A DNA stretch of 5,414 nt from an uncultured Anaerolineales bacterium (GTDB lineage: Bacteria; Chloroflexota; Anaerolineae; Anaerolineales; UBA11657), in contig CAJWGI010000111.1 in assembly GCA_913031335.1 (NCBI GenBank), positions 1 to 5,414 on the forward strand. Reading direction: 5' to 3'. The notes below the pieces were generated by a model. That model made no database searches. It saw only the letters and a list, made by a program, of their open reading frames with translations, and was not told the DNA's origin. The number at the start of each line of letters is the position of its first letter. Positions within the stretch are counted from its first letter, which is position 1. Both the position numbers and the translations under genes were made by a program. Positions 1-5,346 of this stretch are shown piece by piece.

Positions 1-1374
1 CGTGAAATATCCCGCGCCGGGCTGGCGGGTGCCGGGCAGGGTTCGGTAAGTGATGCCGTCGCCGTCCACATCCAGATAGCGTTGGAAACCGTTGGCGGCG
101 ACCTGTTCATCTGTGAGCACCTTTCCGCGGTCCACAGGCTGTTCCGGGTATTCGAAAGGCGCGGTCATCCAGATGTTCATGCCCAAATCAAGGTCGCTCA
201 GAACGAACACGGGGGTCTGAAAGCGCTCGGCGATATCGAAGGCACGCCATCCGAATTCGAAGCATTCGGCCACGGTGCCGGGCAACAGGCAGATGTGTCG
301 TGTGTCGCCGTGGCTGGCCCAGTAGCAAGCGGTCACATCGCCCTGCGAGACGCGCGTGGGCAGCCCGGTGCTCGGGCCCATGCGTTGCACGTTCCAGATG
401 ACGGCCGGAATCTCCGCGTAATAACCGTAACCGGCGAATTCGGACATCAGGCTGATACCCGGTCCGGACGTGGCTGTCATCGCGCGCGCGCCTGCCCAAC
501 CCGCGCCAAGCACCATGCCGACCGCCGCCAGTTCGTCTTCGGCCTGCACAATTGCGTAAGTTGCGCTGCCGTCATCAGAGGTGCGCAGCATTTCCGCATA
601 ATGGGTGAGTGCGTCTGCAAGGCTGGTGGATGGGGTGATGGGGTACCAGGCCATGACGGTCATGCCGCCATAAATCGCGCCGAGCGCGGCGGCGAAGTTG
701 CCGTCAATCATTATCATGCCTTCGGTGGCGCTGCTGCGCTCCACCCGGTATGGGTCGGTTTTGGAAAGGTTCTGTGCTGCCCAATCAACGGCGGACTTGA
801 CGACGGAAAGATTGGTCTGAATCAACTTCTCGCGGCGCGCGAAATGCCAGCGCAGCGCTGCCTCAATCTCTGTCAACTCGATACCCAGAAGGTGCGCGAG
901 CACACCGACGTACACCATGTTGGCTATGTATGGCTGTATTGAGGTGGAGACCTGTGCCTGCTTCGATAGCTGCTTTACCGGCATGTGGTAATAGGTCAGG
1001 TCATCGCGCGCTAGTTCATGCTCGGAGCTTTCGGGGTAAAAACAGACTCCGCCCGTTTTTACTTTGGCGAGGTCATCCGCCGCTGTTTCGGGGTTCATCA
1101 GCACCACAATTTCCGCGCGCTCCCGGCGGGCGACATAACCATCCTGGCTGCAGCGGATGGTGTACCAGGTGGGCATACCCTGAATGTTGGAGGGGAAGAG
1201 GTTCTTCCCGCTGCTGGGGATGCCCATCTTGAAGAGCGCGCGCAGCAGCACCAGATTGGAAGTCTGGCTGCCAGACCCGTTACGCGTGGCGATTTGGATG
1301 GAAAAGTCATTTATTGCTGCCCCGATGTTGTTCGCGGTGGCGCTGCTTTCGGCTGCAATCTCTGTGACGGCCAT
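1..1374 (-). CDS. korA: 2-oxoacid:ferredoxin oxidoreductase, fused gamma-alpha subunit (KorA type), 3' end outside window
   Basis: Reverse-strand translation gives 458 uninterrupted codons from ATG at 1374 to the window edge, so the C-terminus is missing. An N-terminal gamma domain (about residues 24-200) carries NGSGSQTSN (32-40) and FPSNIQGMPTWYTIR (60-74). The alpha (pyrimidine-binding) domain follows, with YPITPS (244-249), a TSGPGISLM segment near 305, and QRMGPSTG (330-337). These are hallmarks of the fused KorA family, typically about 600 residues, so roughly 140 are probably lost. With a KorB partner, which supplies the thiamine diphosphate/FeS half and should lie just past the left edge, the enzyme oxidatively decarboxylates a 2-oxoacid, classically 2-oxoglutarate to succinyl-CoA, reducing ferredoxin in the cytoplasm. 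Exact substrate cannot be read from sequence. GGAGA at 1379-1383 is a good ribosome binding site 4 nt before ATG. The gene lies 37 nt behind the GntR regulator, on the same strand, with no terminator between, so co-transcription is likely. Confidence 0.93.
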   Translation of the reverse strand, partial: MAVTEIAAESSATANNIGAAINDFSIQIATRNGSGSQTSNLVLLRALFKMGIPSSGKNLFPSNIQGMPTWYTIRCSQDGYVARRERAEIVVLMNPETAADDLAKVKTGGVCFYPESSEHELARDDLTYYHMPVKQLSKQAQVSTSIQPYIANMVYVGVLAHLLGIELTEIEAALRWHFARREKLIQTNLSVVKSAVDWAAQNLSKTDPYRVERSSATEGMIMIDGNFAAALGAIYGGMTVMAWYPITPSTSLADALTHYAEMLRTSDDGSATYAIVQAEDELAAVGMVLGAGWAGARAMTATSGPGISLMSEFAGYGYYAEIPAVIWNVQRMGPSTGLPTRVSQGDVTACYWASHGDTRHICLLPGTVAECFEFGWRAFDIAERFQTPVFVLSDLDLGMNIWMTAPFEYPEQPVDRGKVLTDEQVAANGFQRYLDVDGDGITYRTLPGTRQPGAGYFT

Positions 1375-1411
1375 GTGTTCTCCGGTGCTGTGTGTGGTGG
1401 TGCGGCCGCGC

Positions 1412-2095
1412 TCAGGAATCCTGGGGCCGGTCAGCATCCCGGGCGCGGAGCAACTCGGTGTGTTCGACGAGGGCGCGCCGAGCGGATTCGATGTCGCCGC
1501 TGATGATGCCACTGACTATCCGGGCGTGGTAGTTCCACACATCGCGCAGATAGTCGATGTCGGCGTACACGTTAAGTTCTACCGCCTCGTAGGCGTCCCA
1601 GTACGCTTCGAGCAATCCCTGCACGAACGGATTCTCTAATCGCTGGAAAATCCCCAGATGCAGGGCACGGTGTTCCTGATGCGGAATTCGGATGGGCGCA
1701 CCCTCCAGTTTGCGCTGCGCGGCGCGCACCAGGCTTTGCAGGGCGGCTTTGTCGCCGGCGGATAATTGCGCCACCGCCTCGGCAAAGAAGCTGACTTCGA
1801 CATGGTGCCGCAATGCGCTGAACGCGCTGAACAGGTTGCCGTCCACCGCCAGCGCAAAAAGCAGACTGTGTTTGATGGCGGGTAAGAAAGTGTATTCAGC
1901 GCAGCGAATGCCCGAGCGTGGTTTGACTTCCACCAGTCCGAGGTGGCGGGCTACCTCAAGCTGCTCACGAAGTTTGCTCATGCTCAATCCGAGCCGCGCC
2001 TTGAGTTTCTCCAGCGGGGGCAGCCGGTCTCCTGGCCGGCAGCTGTTGGTAACCAGATAGCGCAGGAAGTCTGAGTCAATCTTGGATGCGATCAT
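1412..2095 (-). CDS. GntR-family transcription regulator, FadR/FCD subfamily
   Basis: A 227-residue protein, the usual length for FCD-type GntR regulators. Residues about 10-65 form the winged helix: PGDRLPPLEKLKARLGLS is the GntR N-terminal pattern, and GLVEVKPRSGIR is the wing. Residues about 85-215 match an all-helical FCD ligand-binding domain, with HRALH (142-146), YHARIVSGIISGD (189-201) and EH at 211-212. Histidines 146, 190 and 212 fit the metal/ligand positions of the family; the usual Asp of the DxxFH motif appears to be His142. FCD regulators commonly sense organic acids, and the downstream korA suggests a 2-oxoacid-related effector, but that is inference. ATG at 2095 is the only in-frame ATG in a suitable place. 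It has no convincing Shine-Dalgarno sequence (AAAAG directly precedes it), so translation may be weak. Its promoter and probable operator lie at 2124-2170. Confidence 0.9.
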   Translation of the reverse strand: MIASKIDSDFLRYLVTNSCRPGDRLPPLEKLKARLGLSMSKLREQLEVARHLGLVEVKPRSGIRCAEYTFLPAIKHSLLFALAVDGNLFSAFSALRHHVEVSFFAEAVAQLSAGDKAALQSLVRAAQRKLEGAPIRIPHQEHRALHLGIFQRLENPFVQGLLEAYWDAYEAVELNVYADIDYLRDVWNYHARIVSGIISGDIESARRALVEHTELLRARDADRPQDS

Positions 2096-2123
2096 CTTTT
2101 GTCAAGCGCTCATATTTATCTAT

Positions 2124-2145
2124 ATAATCTGATTATTCTGATTAT
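2124..2145. promoter_or_regulatory. Candidate GntR operator: palindrome plus tandem repeat over the promoter
   Basis: ATAATC-T-GATTAT (2124-2136) is a perfect 13-bp palindrome with a one-base centre. TCTGATTAT is repeated head to tail at 2128-2136 and 2137-2145, so the half-site GATTAT occurs three times (once inverted) with 9-bp spacing between the direct copies. The block overlaps the -10 box and the expected start of the regulator's promoter, where bound protein would block transcription. It does not match the common TnGTnnnACnA pattern of FadR-type regulators, so assignment to this regulator rests on position and symmetry. Confidence 0.5.
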
Positions 2146-2170
2146 AACGCTGTTTTGACGCTGCTGTCAA
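2141..2170 (-). promoter_or_regulatory. Consensus sigma-70-type promoter for the GntR-korA unit
   Basis: On the minus strand, TTGACA (2170-2165) and TATAAT (2146-2141) are both perfect consensus hexamers separated by 18 bp. Transcription would start near 2134, giving a leader of about 40 nt before the regulator's ATG at 2095. A promoter this strong in front of a regulator fits one that is normally repressed. Confidence 0.8.
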
Positions 2171-2211
2171 TCTGCGCACCCATGCCCGATATCTCGCCAG
2201 AGCCGGCGGCG

Positions 2212-2220
2212 TGGTATACT
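2212..2220 (+). promoter_or_regulatory. Extended -10 promoter for the Trm112-HEAT unit
   Basis: TGG-TATACT matches an extended -10 element (TGn followed by a near-consensus TATAAT box). No good -35 hexamer sits 17-18 bp upstream, as is usual for extended -10 promoters. Transcription would start near 2227, leaving a leader of about 27 nt with a strong ribosome binding site. It is divergent from the GntR promoter, whose -35 lies about 45 bp away. Confidence 0.55.
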
Positions 2221-2241
2221 CGCGGGCGCGCTGAGTACTGT

Positions 2242-2247
2242 GGAGGT
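2242..2247 (+). promoter_or_regulatory. Ribosome binding site that fixes the Trm112 start
   Basis: GGAGGT lies 6 nt before ATG at 2254. It selects this ATG over an in-frame ATG at 2155 that would add 33 residues with no family match, and that lies upstream of the likely transcription start. Confidence 0.8.
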
Positions 2248-2253
2248 GTATCG

Positions 2254-2478
2254 ATGGTGAGTGAGGAATTGTTGGAAATCCTGCGTTGCCCGGCCTGTGT
2301 GCAGCAATCGGAAGGCATGCTGGAATTGACGCGCGACACCTGGCTGGTGTGCCAGGAAGAGGGTTGCAGCCGCAAGTACCCCATCCGGGACGACATTCCG
2401 GTGATGCTGATTGATGAAGGCGATAAGTGGGTGCAAACGGCGGTCACGGAGCTCCCGGTGCCGCCGCCGGCGGAATGA
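2254..2478 (+). CDS. Trm112-like zinc-ribbon protein
   Basis: A 74-residue protein matching the bacterial Trm112/UPF0434 family: LLEILRCPAC near the N-terminus, four cysteines able to bind zinc (C12, C15, C33, C38), then YPIRDDIPVMLIDE (42-55), the family signature. In eukaryotes and archaea Trm112 is a small activating partner of methyltransferases that modify tRNA, rRNA and release factors. The bacterial proteins are much less well characterised, and the partner here is unknown. The second cysteine pair is spaced C-x4-C (CQEEGC) rather than the more usual C-x2-C. The tail after about residue 60 is proline-rich and looks unstructured. It probably shares a transcript with the HEAT-repeat gene 44 nt downstream. 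Confidence 0.85.
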   Translation: MVSEELLEILRCPACVQQSEGMLELTRDTWLVCQEEGCSRKYPIRDDIPVMLIDEGDKWVQTAVTELPVPPPAE

Positions 2479-2479
2479 T

Positions 2480-2519
2480 CGCCGCGTCACGACTTTATTG
2501 ACCAACAGTTGACGCGGCG
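2480..2519 (+). other. Hairpin between the Trm112 and HEAT genes
   Basis: CGCCGCGTCA (2480-2489) and TGACGCGGCG (2510-2519) are a perfect 10-bp inverted repeat around a 20-nt loop. It fills nearly the whole gap between the upstream stop and the ATG at 2523. No T-run follows, so it is a poor intrinsic terminator. The 3' arm holds the only purine-rich sequence (GCGGCGG) in front of the HEAT start, so it could limit ribosome access or stabilise RNA. Confidence 0.5.
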
Positions 2520-2522
2520 GCT

Positions 2523-3095
2523 ATGAATCTGCGGCGCTTGCTGGCGCAACTCAATTGCGGCGACGATGAATTGGCGGAGGCGGCCGCGCGGGCGCTTCCT
2601 GATTTTGGAGAGCGTGCGCTGGCCGCGTTGAGTGAGATGTGCGCCAGCGAGAATGTAGAATCGCGCTGGTGGGCCACGCGCGCTCTGGGTGAGCTTCCGG
2701 ACTCGGCAGCGACTGAACTTCTGGTCAAGCGGCTGAAAGATGAAGATGCTGAGGTGCGCGTTGTGGCGATACTAGCGCTCGGCCAGCGCGCCGACCTGGC
2801 CGCCGTCCAGCCCCTGACCGAGATGCTGCACGAATGCGGGGGCTATCTAGCGCGCCATGCTGCTGAGGCGCTTTCCCGGCTTGGCGATGGGGCCGCGCCA
2901 GCGCTTGTTGATGCGCTTGGCGGCGGCGATACCGGCGTGCGTGCAAATGCCGCCCGCGCGCTGGCGCGTCTGAGCGATAGCGAGGCCGTCCCTGCTCTGG
3001 TTCAGGCGCTCGATGACGAATCTGCAGTAGTCTCTCATTGGGCCGAAATCGCGCTCGAGCGGCGCGGGGTGGGCATGCTCTTTTTCCAGCCGTAA
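2523..3095 (+). CDS. HEAT-repeat protein
   Basis: A 190-residue protein built almost entirely of about five to six helical repeats of roughly 31 residues. They begin near residues 14, 45, 76, 107 and 137, with a partial one at the end. Repeat cores are easy to see: ESRWWATRALGEL, EVRVVAILALGQ, LARHAAEALSRLGDGAAPAL and VRANAARALARLSDSEAVPAL. This is the PBS-lyase/HEAT type, which makes a curved solenoid for binding other proteins. No catalytic motif, signal peptide or membrane segment is visible, so it is probably a cytoplasmic scaffold or adaptor with unknown partner. ATG at 2523 is the first start after an in-frame stop at 2499; its ribosome binding site is weak (GGCGG within a hairpin arm). 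It follows the Trm112-like gene and probably shares its promoter. Its stop lies 7 bp from the stop of the convergent membrane-protein gene. Confidence 0.88.
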   Translation: MNLRRLLAQLNCGDDELAEAAARALPDFGERALAALSEMCASENVESRWWATRALGELPDSAATELLVKRLKDEDAEVRVVAILALGQRADLAAVQPLTEMLHECGGYLARHAAEALSRLGDGAAPALVDALGGGDTGVRANAARALARLSDSEAVPALVQALDDESAVVSHWAEIALERRGVGMLFFQP

Positions 3096-3102
3096 CGTTG
3101 CC

Positions 3103-3597
3103 TCATCCCGGCCACACCCAAACTATCCACATCCCTACCATCACGAGCGCGGCAACGACCTCGAGCAGATAGCTGGCCCCGAACCCGAGCAGCACGCCGC
3201 GAGTGGCCTGCCAGGCTTTCGCTCTGTCCTGCGTGCGGCTGTATTCCGCGAGGTAAATACCGAGCACGCCTCCAATCAACGCGCCGATGACCGGCAACAC
3301 GAAGAATCCCATCACCGCCAATGCCAGCCCTAGCAGCATGGACTGGCGCGAGGCTCCGCCACGGCTGGCACCGGACTTTGCCAGCCACAGCCGTGCGGCT
3401 CCGGAAGCTACTGCCAGCAACGCCATCGTGGCCAGCAGCTGACCGCCGTTCTCTCCGAAGCCGGTCAGCAGGCCATAACCTGCGGCCGCCAGCAGGATGA
3501 GCGTCGGGCCGGGCAGCACGGGCACAATCGTGCCCGCCAACCCGACCAGCATCACCAGTCCGGTGAGAATAAGAATCAGCAATTCTGAGATTGGCAT
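3103..3597 (-). CDS. DUF456-family membrane protein
   Basis: A 164-residue, very hydrophobic protein. The N-terminal stretch LVGLAGTIVPVLPGPTLILL (18-37) and the glycine-rich segment IGALIGGVLGIYLAEY (about 103-118) are typical of the DUF456 family. Hydrophobic spans at about 5-47, 53-70, 86-115 and 133-162 suggest four to six membrane passes. Function of the family is unknown. The gene starts 10 nt after the serS stop with only a weak ribosome binding site (GAGAA), so it is likely co-transcribed and translationally coupled with serS, and would then also lie under the T-box. It ends 7 bp from the convergent HEAT gene, with no terminator-like hairpin in the gap, so transcripts probably overlap there. 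Confidence 0.85.
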   Translation of the reverse strand: MPISELLILILTGLVMLVGLAGTIVPVLPGPTLILLAAAGYGLLTGFGENGGQLLATMALLAVASGAARLWLAKSGASRGGASRQSMLLGLALAVMGFFVLPVIGALIGGVLGIYLAEYSRTQDRAKAWQATRGVLLGFGASYLLEVVAALVMVGMWIVWVWPG

Positions 3598-3607
3598 TGG
3601 GTTCTCG

Positions 3608-4876
3608 CTATGCGCGAATCACTTCCTCGCCCGGCATCCACGGGCGCAGCGCTTCGGGGATTTCCACGCTTCCATCGGCCTGCTGATAGTTCTCCAACAC
3701 GGCGATGAGCGTGCGCGGCAGGCCGAGGCCAGACCCGTTCAGCGTGTGCACGAATGTCGGCTTGGCGTCTTTATTTGCCCGGAAGCGCGCGTTGGCGCGA
3801 CGCGCCTGGAAGTCGCCGCAGTTGGAGACCGAGGATACTTCCAGCCACTCATCGCAGCCCGGCGCCCAGGCCTCGATGTCGTACGTGATGCGCGACCCGA
3901 ATCCCAGATCTCCGCTGCACAGCTGGCGCACGCGGTAGGGCAGCCCGAGCTCGGCGCAGGTCTTCTCCACGTCGGCGACCATTTTCTGCAGCGCGTCAGC
4001 GGATTGCTCCGGCCGGGTGAAAGCGTACATCTCCACTTTGTCAAACTGGTGGCCGCGCTTGATGCCGCGCACATCCTTGCCTGCGGCCACCTTCTCGCGG
4101 CGGAAGCACGGCGTGTAGGCGGTGTAGTAAAGCGGCAGTTCGTCCGCGGCGAGGATTTCATCGCGGTGCAAATTGGTTAGCGGCACCTCGGCGGTGGTCA
4201 CGAACCAGGCATCGTCCTCGGCGTCGTGGTAGATGTTGTCCACGAATTTGGGCAGCTGCCCGGCGGCTTCAAAGTTGATCTCCTTCACCATGAACGGCAG
4301 ATAGCGCTCCGCGTAGCCCTGCCGCGCGTGCTGCGCCAGCATGAAGCTGATGAGCGCGCGCTGCAGACGCGCGCCGGCGTCATTGAGCACATAAAACCGC
4401 GAACCGCTTAATTTAACGCCGCGCTCGAAATCGATGATGCTAAGTTCTGTGCCAATCTCCCAGTGCGGTTTAGGCGTAAAATCGAATTCCGCTCGCGCGC
4501 CGACCTCGCGCACGGTCACGTTGTCATCGTCGCTCTCACCCAGCGGGGTGCCGGGCTCCGGCATGTTGGGTATTTCTAGCAAGAGGGCGCGCAGGCGGGT
4601 TTCGACGGCGCGCACCTGTTCATCTAGGCTGGAGATGCGGTCGCCAACGGAGCGCATTTCCGCGATGCGCTCCTCGCGGTCGGAGGCGGCCTTCATGCGG
4701 CCGATTTCTTTGGAGACGCGATTGCGTTCAGATTTGAGCGTCTCGGTTTGCTGCAGAAGCTCGCGCCGCTCGCGGTCCAGCGCAAGTACGCCCTCTAGGT
4801 CTGCTTCGGCGCGGCGCAGCGCGAGCGCGGCTCTCACCTCTTCCGGGTTCTGGCGGATGAAATTGATGTCAAGCAT
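3608..4876 (-). CDS. serS: Seryl-tRNA synthetase
   Basis: A 422-residue class II synthetase of normal bacterial length that charges tRNA-Ser (and tRNA-Sec where present) with serine using ATP. The N-terminus MLDINFIRQNPEEVRAAL leads into a charged coiled-coil arm (about 28-100) that grips the long variable arm of tRNA-Ser. The catalytic domain holds the serine-binding TAEVPLTNLH (228-237), motif 2 from FRRE (258) to QFDKVE (277-282), SSVSNCGDFQARR (348-360), and motif 3 GSGLGLPRTLIAVLENYQ (381-398). All key motifs are intact. ATG at 4876 is chosen because GGAGGG (4881-4886) sits 4 nt upstream and the protein then starts as the family does. An in-frame ATG at 4951 would add 25 unrelated residues encoded by the riboswitch. 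The leader predicts induction when uncharged tRNA-Ser accumulates. DUF456 follows in the same unit. Confidence 0.97.
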   Translation of the reverse strand: MLDINFIRQNPEEVRAALALRRAEADLEGVLALDRERRELLQQTETLKSERNRVSKEIGRMKAASDREERIAEMRSVGDRISSLDEQVRAVETRLRALLLEIPNMPEPGTPLGESDDDNVTVREVGARAEFDFTPKPHWEIGTELSIIDFERGVKLSGSRFYVLNDAGARLQRALISFMLAQHARQGYAERYLPFMVKEINFEAAGQLPKFVDNIYHDAEDDAWFVTTAEVPLTNLHRDEILAADELPLYYTAYTPCFRREKVAAGKDVRGIKRGHQFDKVEMYAFTRPEQSADALQKMVADVEKTCAELGLPYRVRQLCSGDLGFGSRITYDIEAWAPGCDEWLEVSSVSNCGDFQARRANARFRANKDAKPTFVHTLNGSGLGLPRTLIAVLENYQQADGSVEIPEALRPWMPGEEVIRA

Positions 4877-4880
4877 AGCT

Positions 4881-4886
4881 CCCTCC
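4881..4886 (-). promoter_or_regulatory. Ribosome binding site that fixes the serS start
   Basis: GGAGGG on the minus strand, 4 nt before ATG at 4876. It lies outside the competing stem at 4907-4938, so that stem would not mask it directly. Confidence 0.8.
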
Positions 4887-4906
4887 GTGTGTTCAATGAA
4901 TGCGAA

Positions 4907-4938
4907 CGGCCCCGCATCCGTGGTAGGACGAGGGGCCG
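4907..4938 (-). terminator. Competing terminator-like stem of the T-box
   Basis: CGGCCCC (4938-4932) pairs with GGGGCCG (4913-4907). After one U/C mismatch, CGTCC pairs with GGATG around a 6-nt loop TACCAC, giving about 12 pairs. It uses the 3' strand of the antiterminator, so the two folds exclude each other. The sequence after it, TTCGCATTCATT, is only partly T-rich, so intrinsic termination may be weak. Confidence 0.7.
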
Positions 4939-4956
4939 CTCGTGGTGCCATCTACC
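4922..4956 (-). promoter_or_regulatory. T-box antiterminator
   Basis: GGTAG (4956-4952) pairs with CTACC (4926-4922), and ACGAG (4943-4939) pairs with CTCGT (4932-4928). An A/C mismatch sits at their junction, and the 7-nt bulge UGGCACC lies between the two 5' strands. This is the canonical antiterminator layout. The usual GCG after ACC is ACG here, and its partner keeps perfect pairing, which supports the structure. Confidence 0.85.
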
Positions 4957-5142
4957 TTTATCAGGCGCTGTGCGTGACCTCATTGCGCGCTAACGGGCGT
5001 TCCCGGCCAGCCTTTCGGCGGCGGCTTTGATGGAATGGAACCGCCCGGCTCCCCACTGCCTTGCAGCCACCGGCAGCTCTCTGCAGGGGTATTTCCGTGG
5101 CGATGGGTCTCCATCGACCGTTCTGTGATTTGAACTGGGCTG

Positions 5143-5172
5143 ATTATAAACGTATCTTGGCCGGTTGTGCAA
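5143..5172 (-). promoter_or_regulatory. Promoter of the serS unit
   Basis: On the minus strand, TATAAT (5148-5143) is a perfect -10 box. TTGCAC (5172-5167) 18 bp upstream is a modest -35 match. Transcription would start near 5136, about 20 nt before the first paired element of the T-box. Confidence 0.7.
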
Positions 5173-5186
5173 ACTGCGCCGGAGGA

Positions 5187-5327
5187 TTAAGGCCAGCCGG
5201 ATTTGCGCAAGCGGGCTGTGCTCTGCAGGCGCATGCGATTGAAGGTGTAGTGCAATGAGTCACGGGCGTACTGCGCGCCGGCCAGCGAGAACTGCTCGTC
5301 AAACGGGCGCGCGATGATGTCGCCTAT
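5187..5327 (-). pseudogene. Coding-like remnant, no start codon
   Basis: The minus strand reads 46 sense codons ending at TAA (5189-5187), with a protein-like composition: ARPFDEQFSLAGAQYARDSL, then HYTFNRMRLQSTARLRKSGW. The frame opens directly after an in-frame TAG (5330-5328). The only early ATG (5339) is followed two codons later by that TAG, and no ATG or GTG start lies near the beginning. The stretch lies 19 bp after the stop of the partial gene at the window edge, in a different frame. It could be the tail of that gene split by a frameshift, a decayed neighbour, or chance. I do not recognise the family. Confidence 0.4.
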
Positions 5328-5346
5328 CTACACTGGCATGACTATC

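Larger units (their letters stand above)
4907..5116 (-). ncRNA. Serine T-box riboswitch in the serS leader
   Basis: Read 5'-3' on the minus strand, the untranslated leader has the ordered parts of a T-box. AGAGAG (5082-5077) and the loop GGTGGCTGCAA (5071-5061) lie in a stem of CCCC/GGGG and CTGCC/GGCAG, matching the Stem I platform that stacks on the tRNA elbow. Then comes a candidate specifier codon TCC followed by A (5039-5036), next to TTCC (5035-5032), which can pair with GGAA (5096-5093). TCC is a serine codon, read by tRNA-Ser(GGA). Near the gene, TGGCACC (4950-4944) corresponds to the T-box UGGNACC; its UGGC is complementary to a GCCA 3' end, as expected for tRNA-Ser with discriminator G. 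The 3' half contains an antiterminator and a competing stem, listed separately. T-boxes of this sort are known in Firmicutes, Actinobacteria and Chloroflexi. The exact fold of the Stem I base is uncertain. Confidence 0.85.

Noticed and set aside
82..942. A 286-codon plus-strand open frame
   Set aside because: It is antisense to korA, whose reverse-strand translation carries clear family motifs over the same positions. The plus-strand product has no recognisable domain and no ribosome binding site.
2165..2170. TTGAC-N6-GTCAA inverted repeat (2155-2170) as a second operator
   Set aside because: One arm is simply the consensus -35 box of the GntR promoter; five-base arms are too short to claim a separate site.
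2155..2253. N-terminal extension of the Trm112-like protein from ATG at 2155
   Set aside because: It would start before the likely transcription start, and the strong GGAGGT selects the ATG at 2254, where the family similarity begins.
3050..3095. CGCTCGAGCG palindrome followed by a T-run as a terminator for the HEAT gene
   Set aside because: The palindrome has no loop, is inside the coding region, and is separated from the CTTTTTC run by more than 15 nt.
3497..4180. A 227-codon plus-strand open frame
   Set aside because: It is antisense to serS and the DUF456-like gene, both well supported, and its product matches nothing I recognise.
4877..4951. N-terminal extension of SerRS from ATG at 4951
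   Set aside because: The extra 25 residues are unlike SerRS, and that ATG overlaps the T-box UGGCACC. The ATG at 4876 has a strong ribosome binding site.
4434..5030. A 198-codon plus-strand open frame, Ser/Arg-rich
   Set aside because: It mirrors the charged coiled-coil arm of SerRS in another frame and runs into the T-box leader.
5328..5339. TAG readthrough (for example pyrrolysine) giving one 50-residue product from ATG at 5339
   Set aside because: TAG would be codon 4 of a very short product, with no ribosome binding site and no sign of supporting machinery. A remnant or frameshift is simpler.
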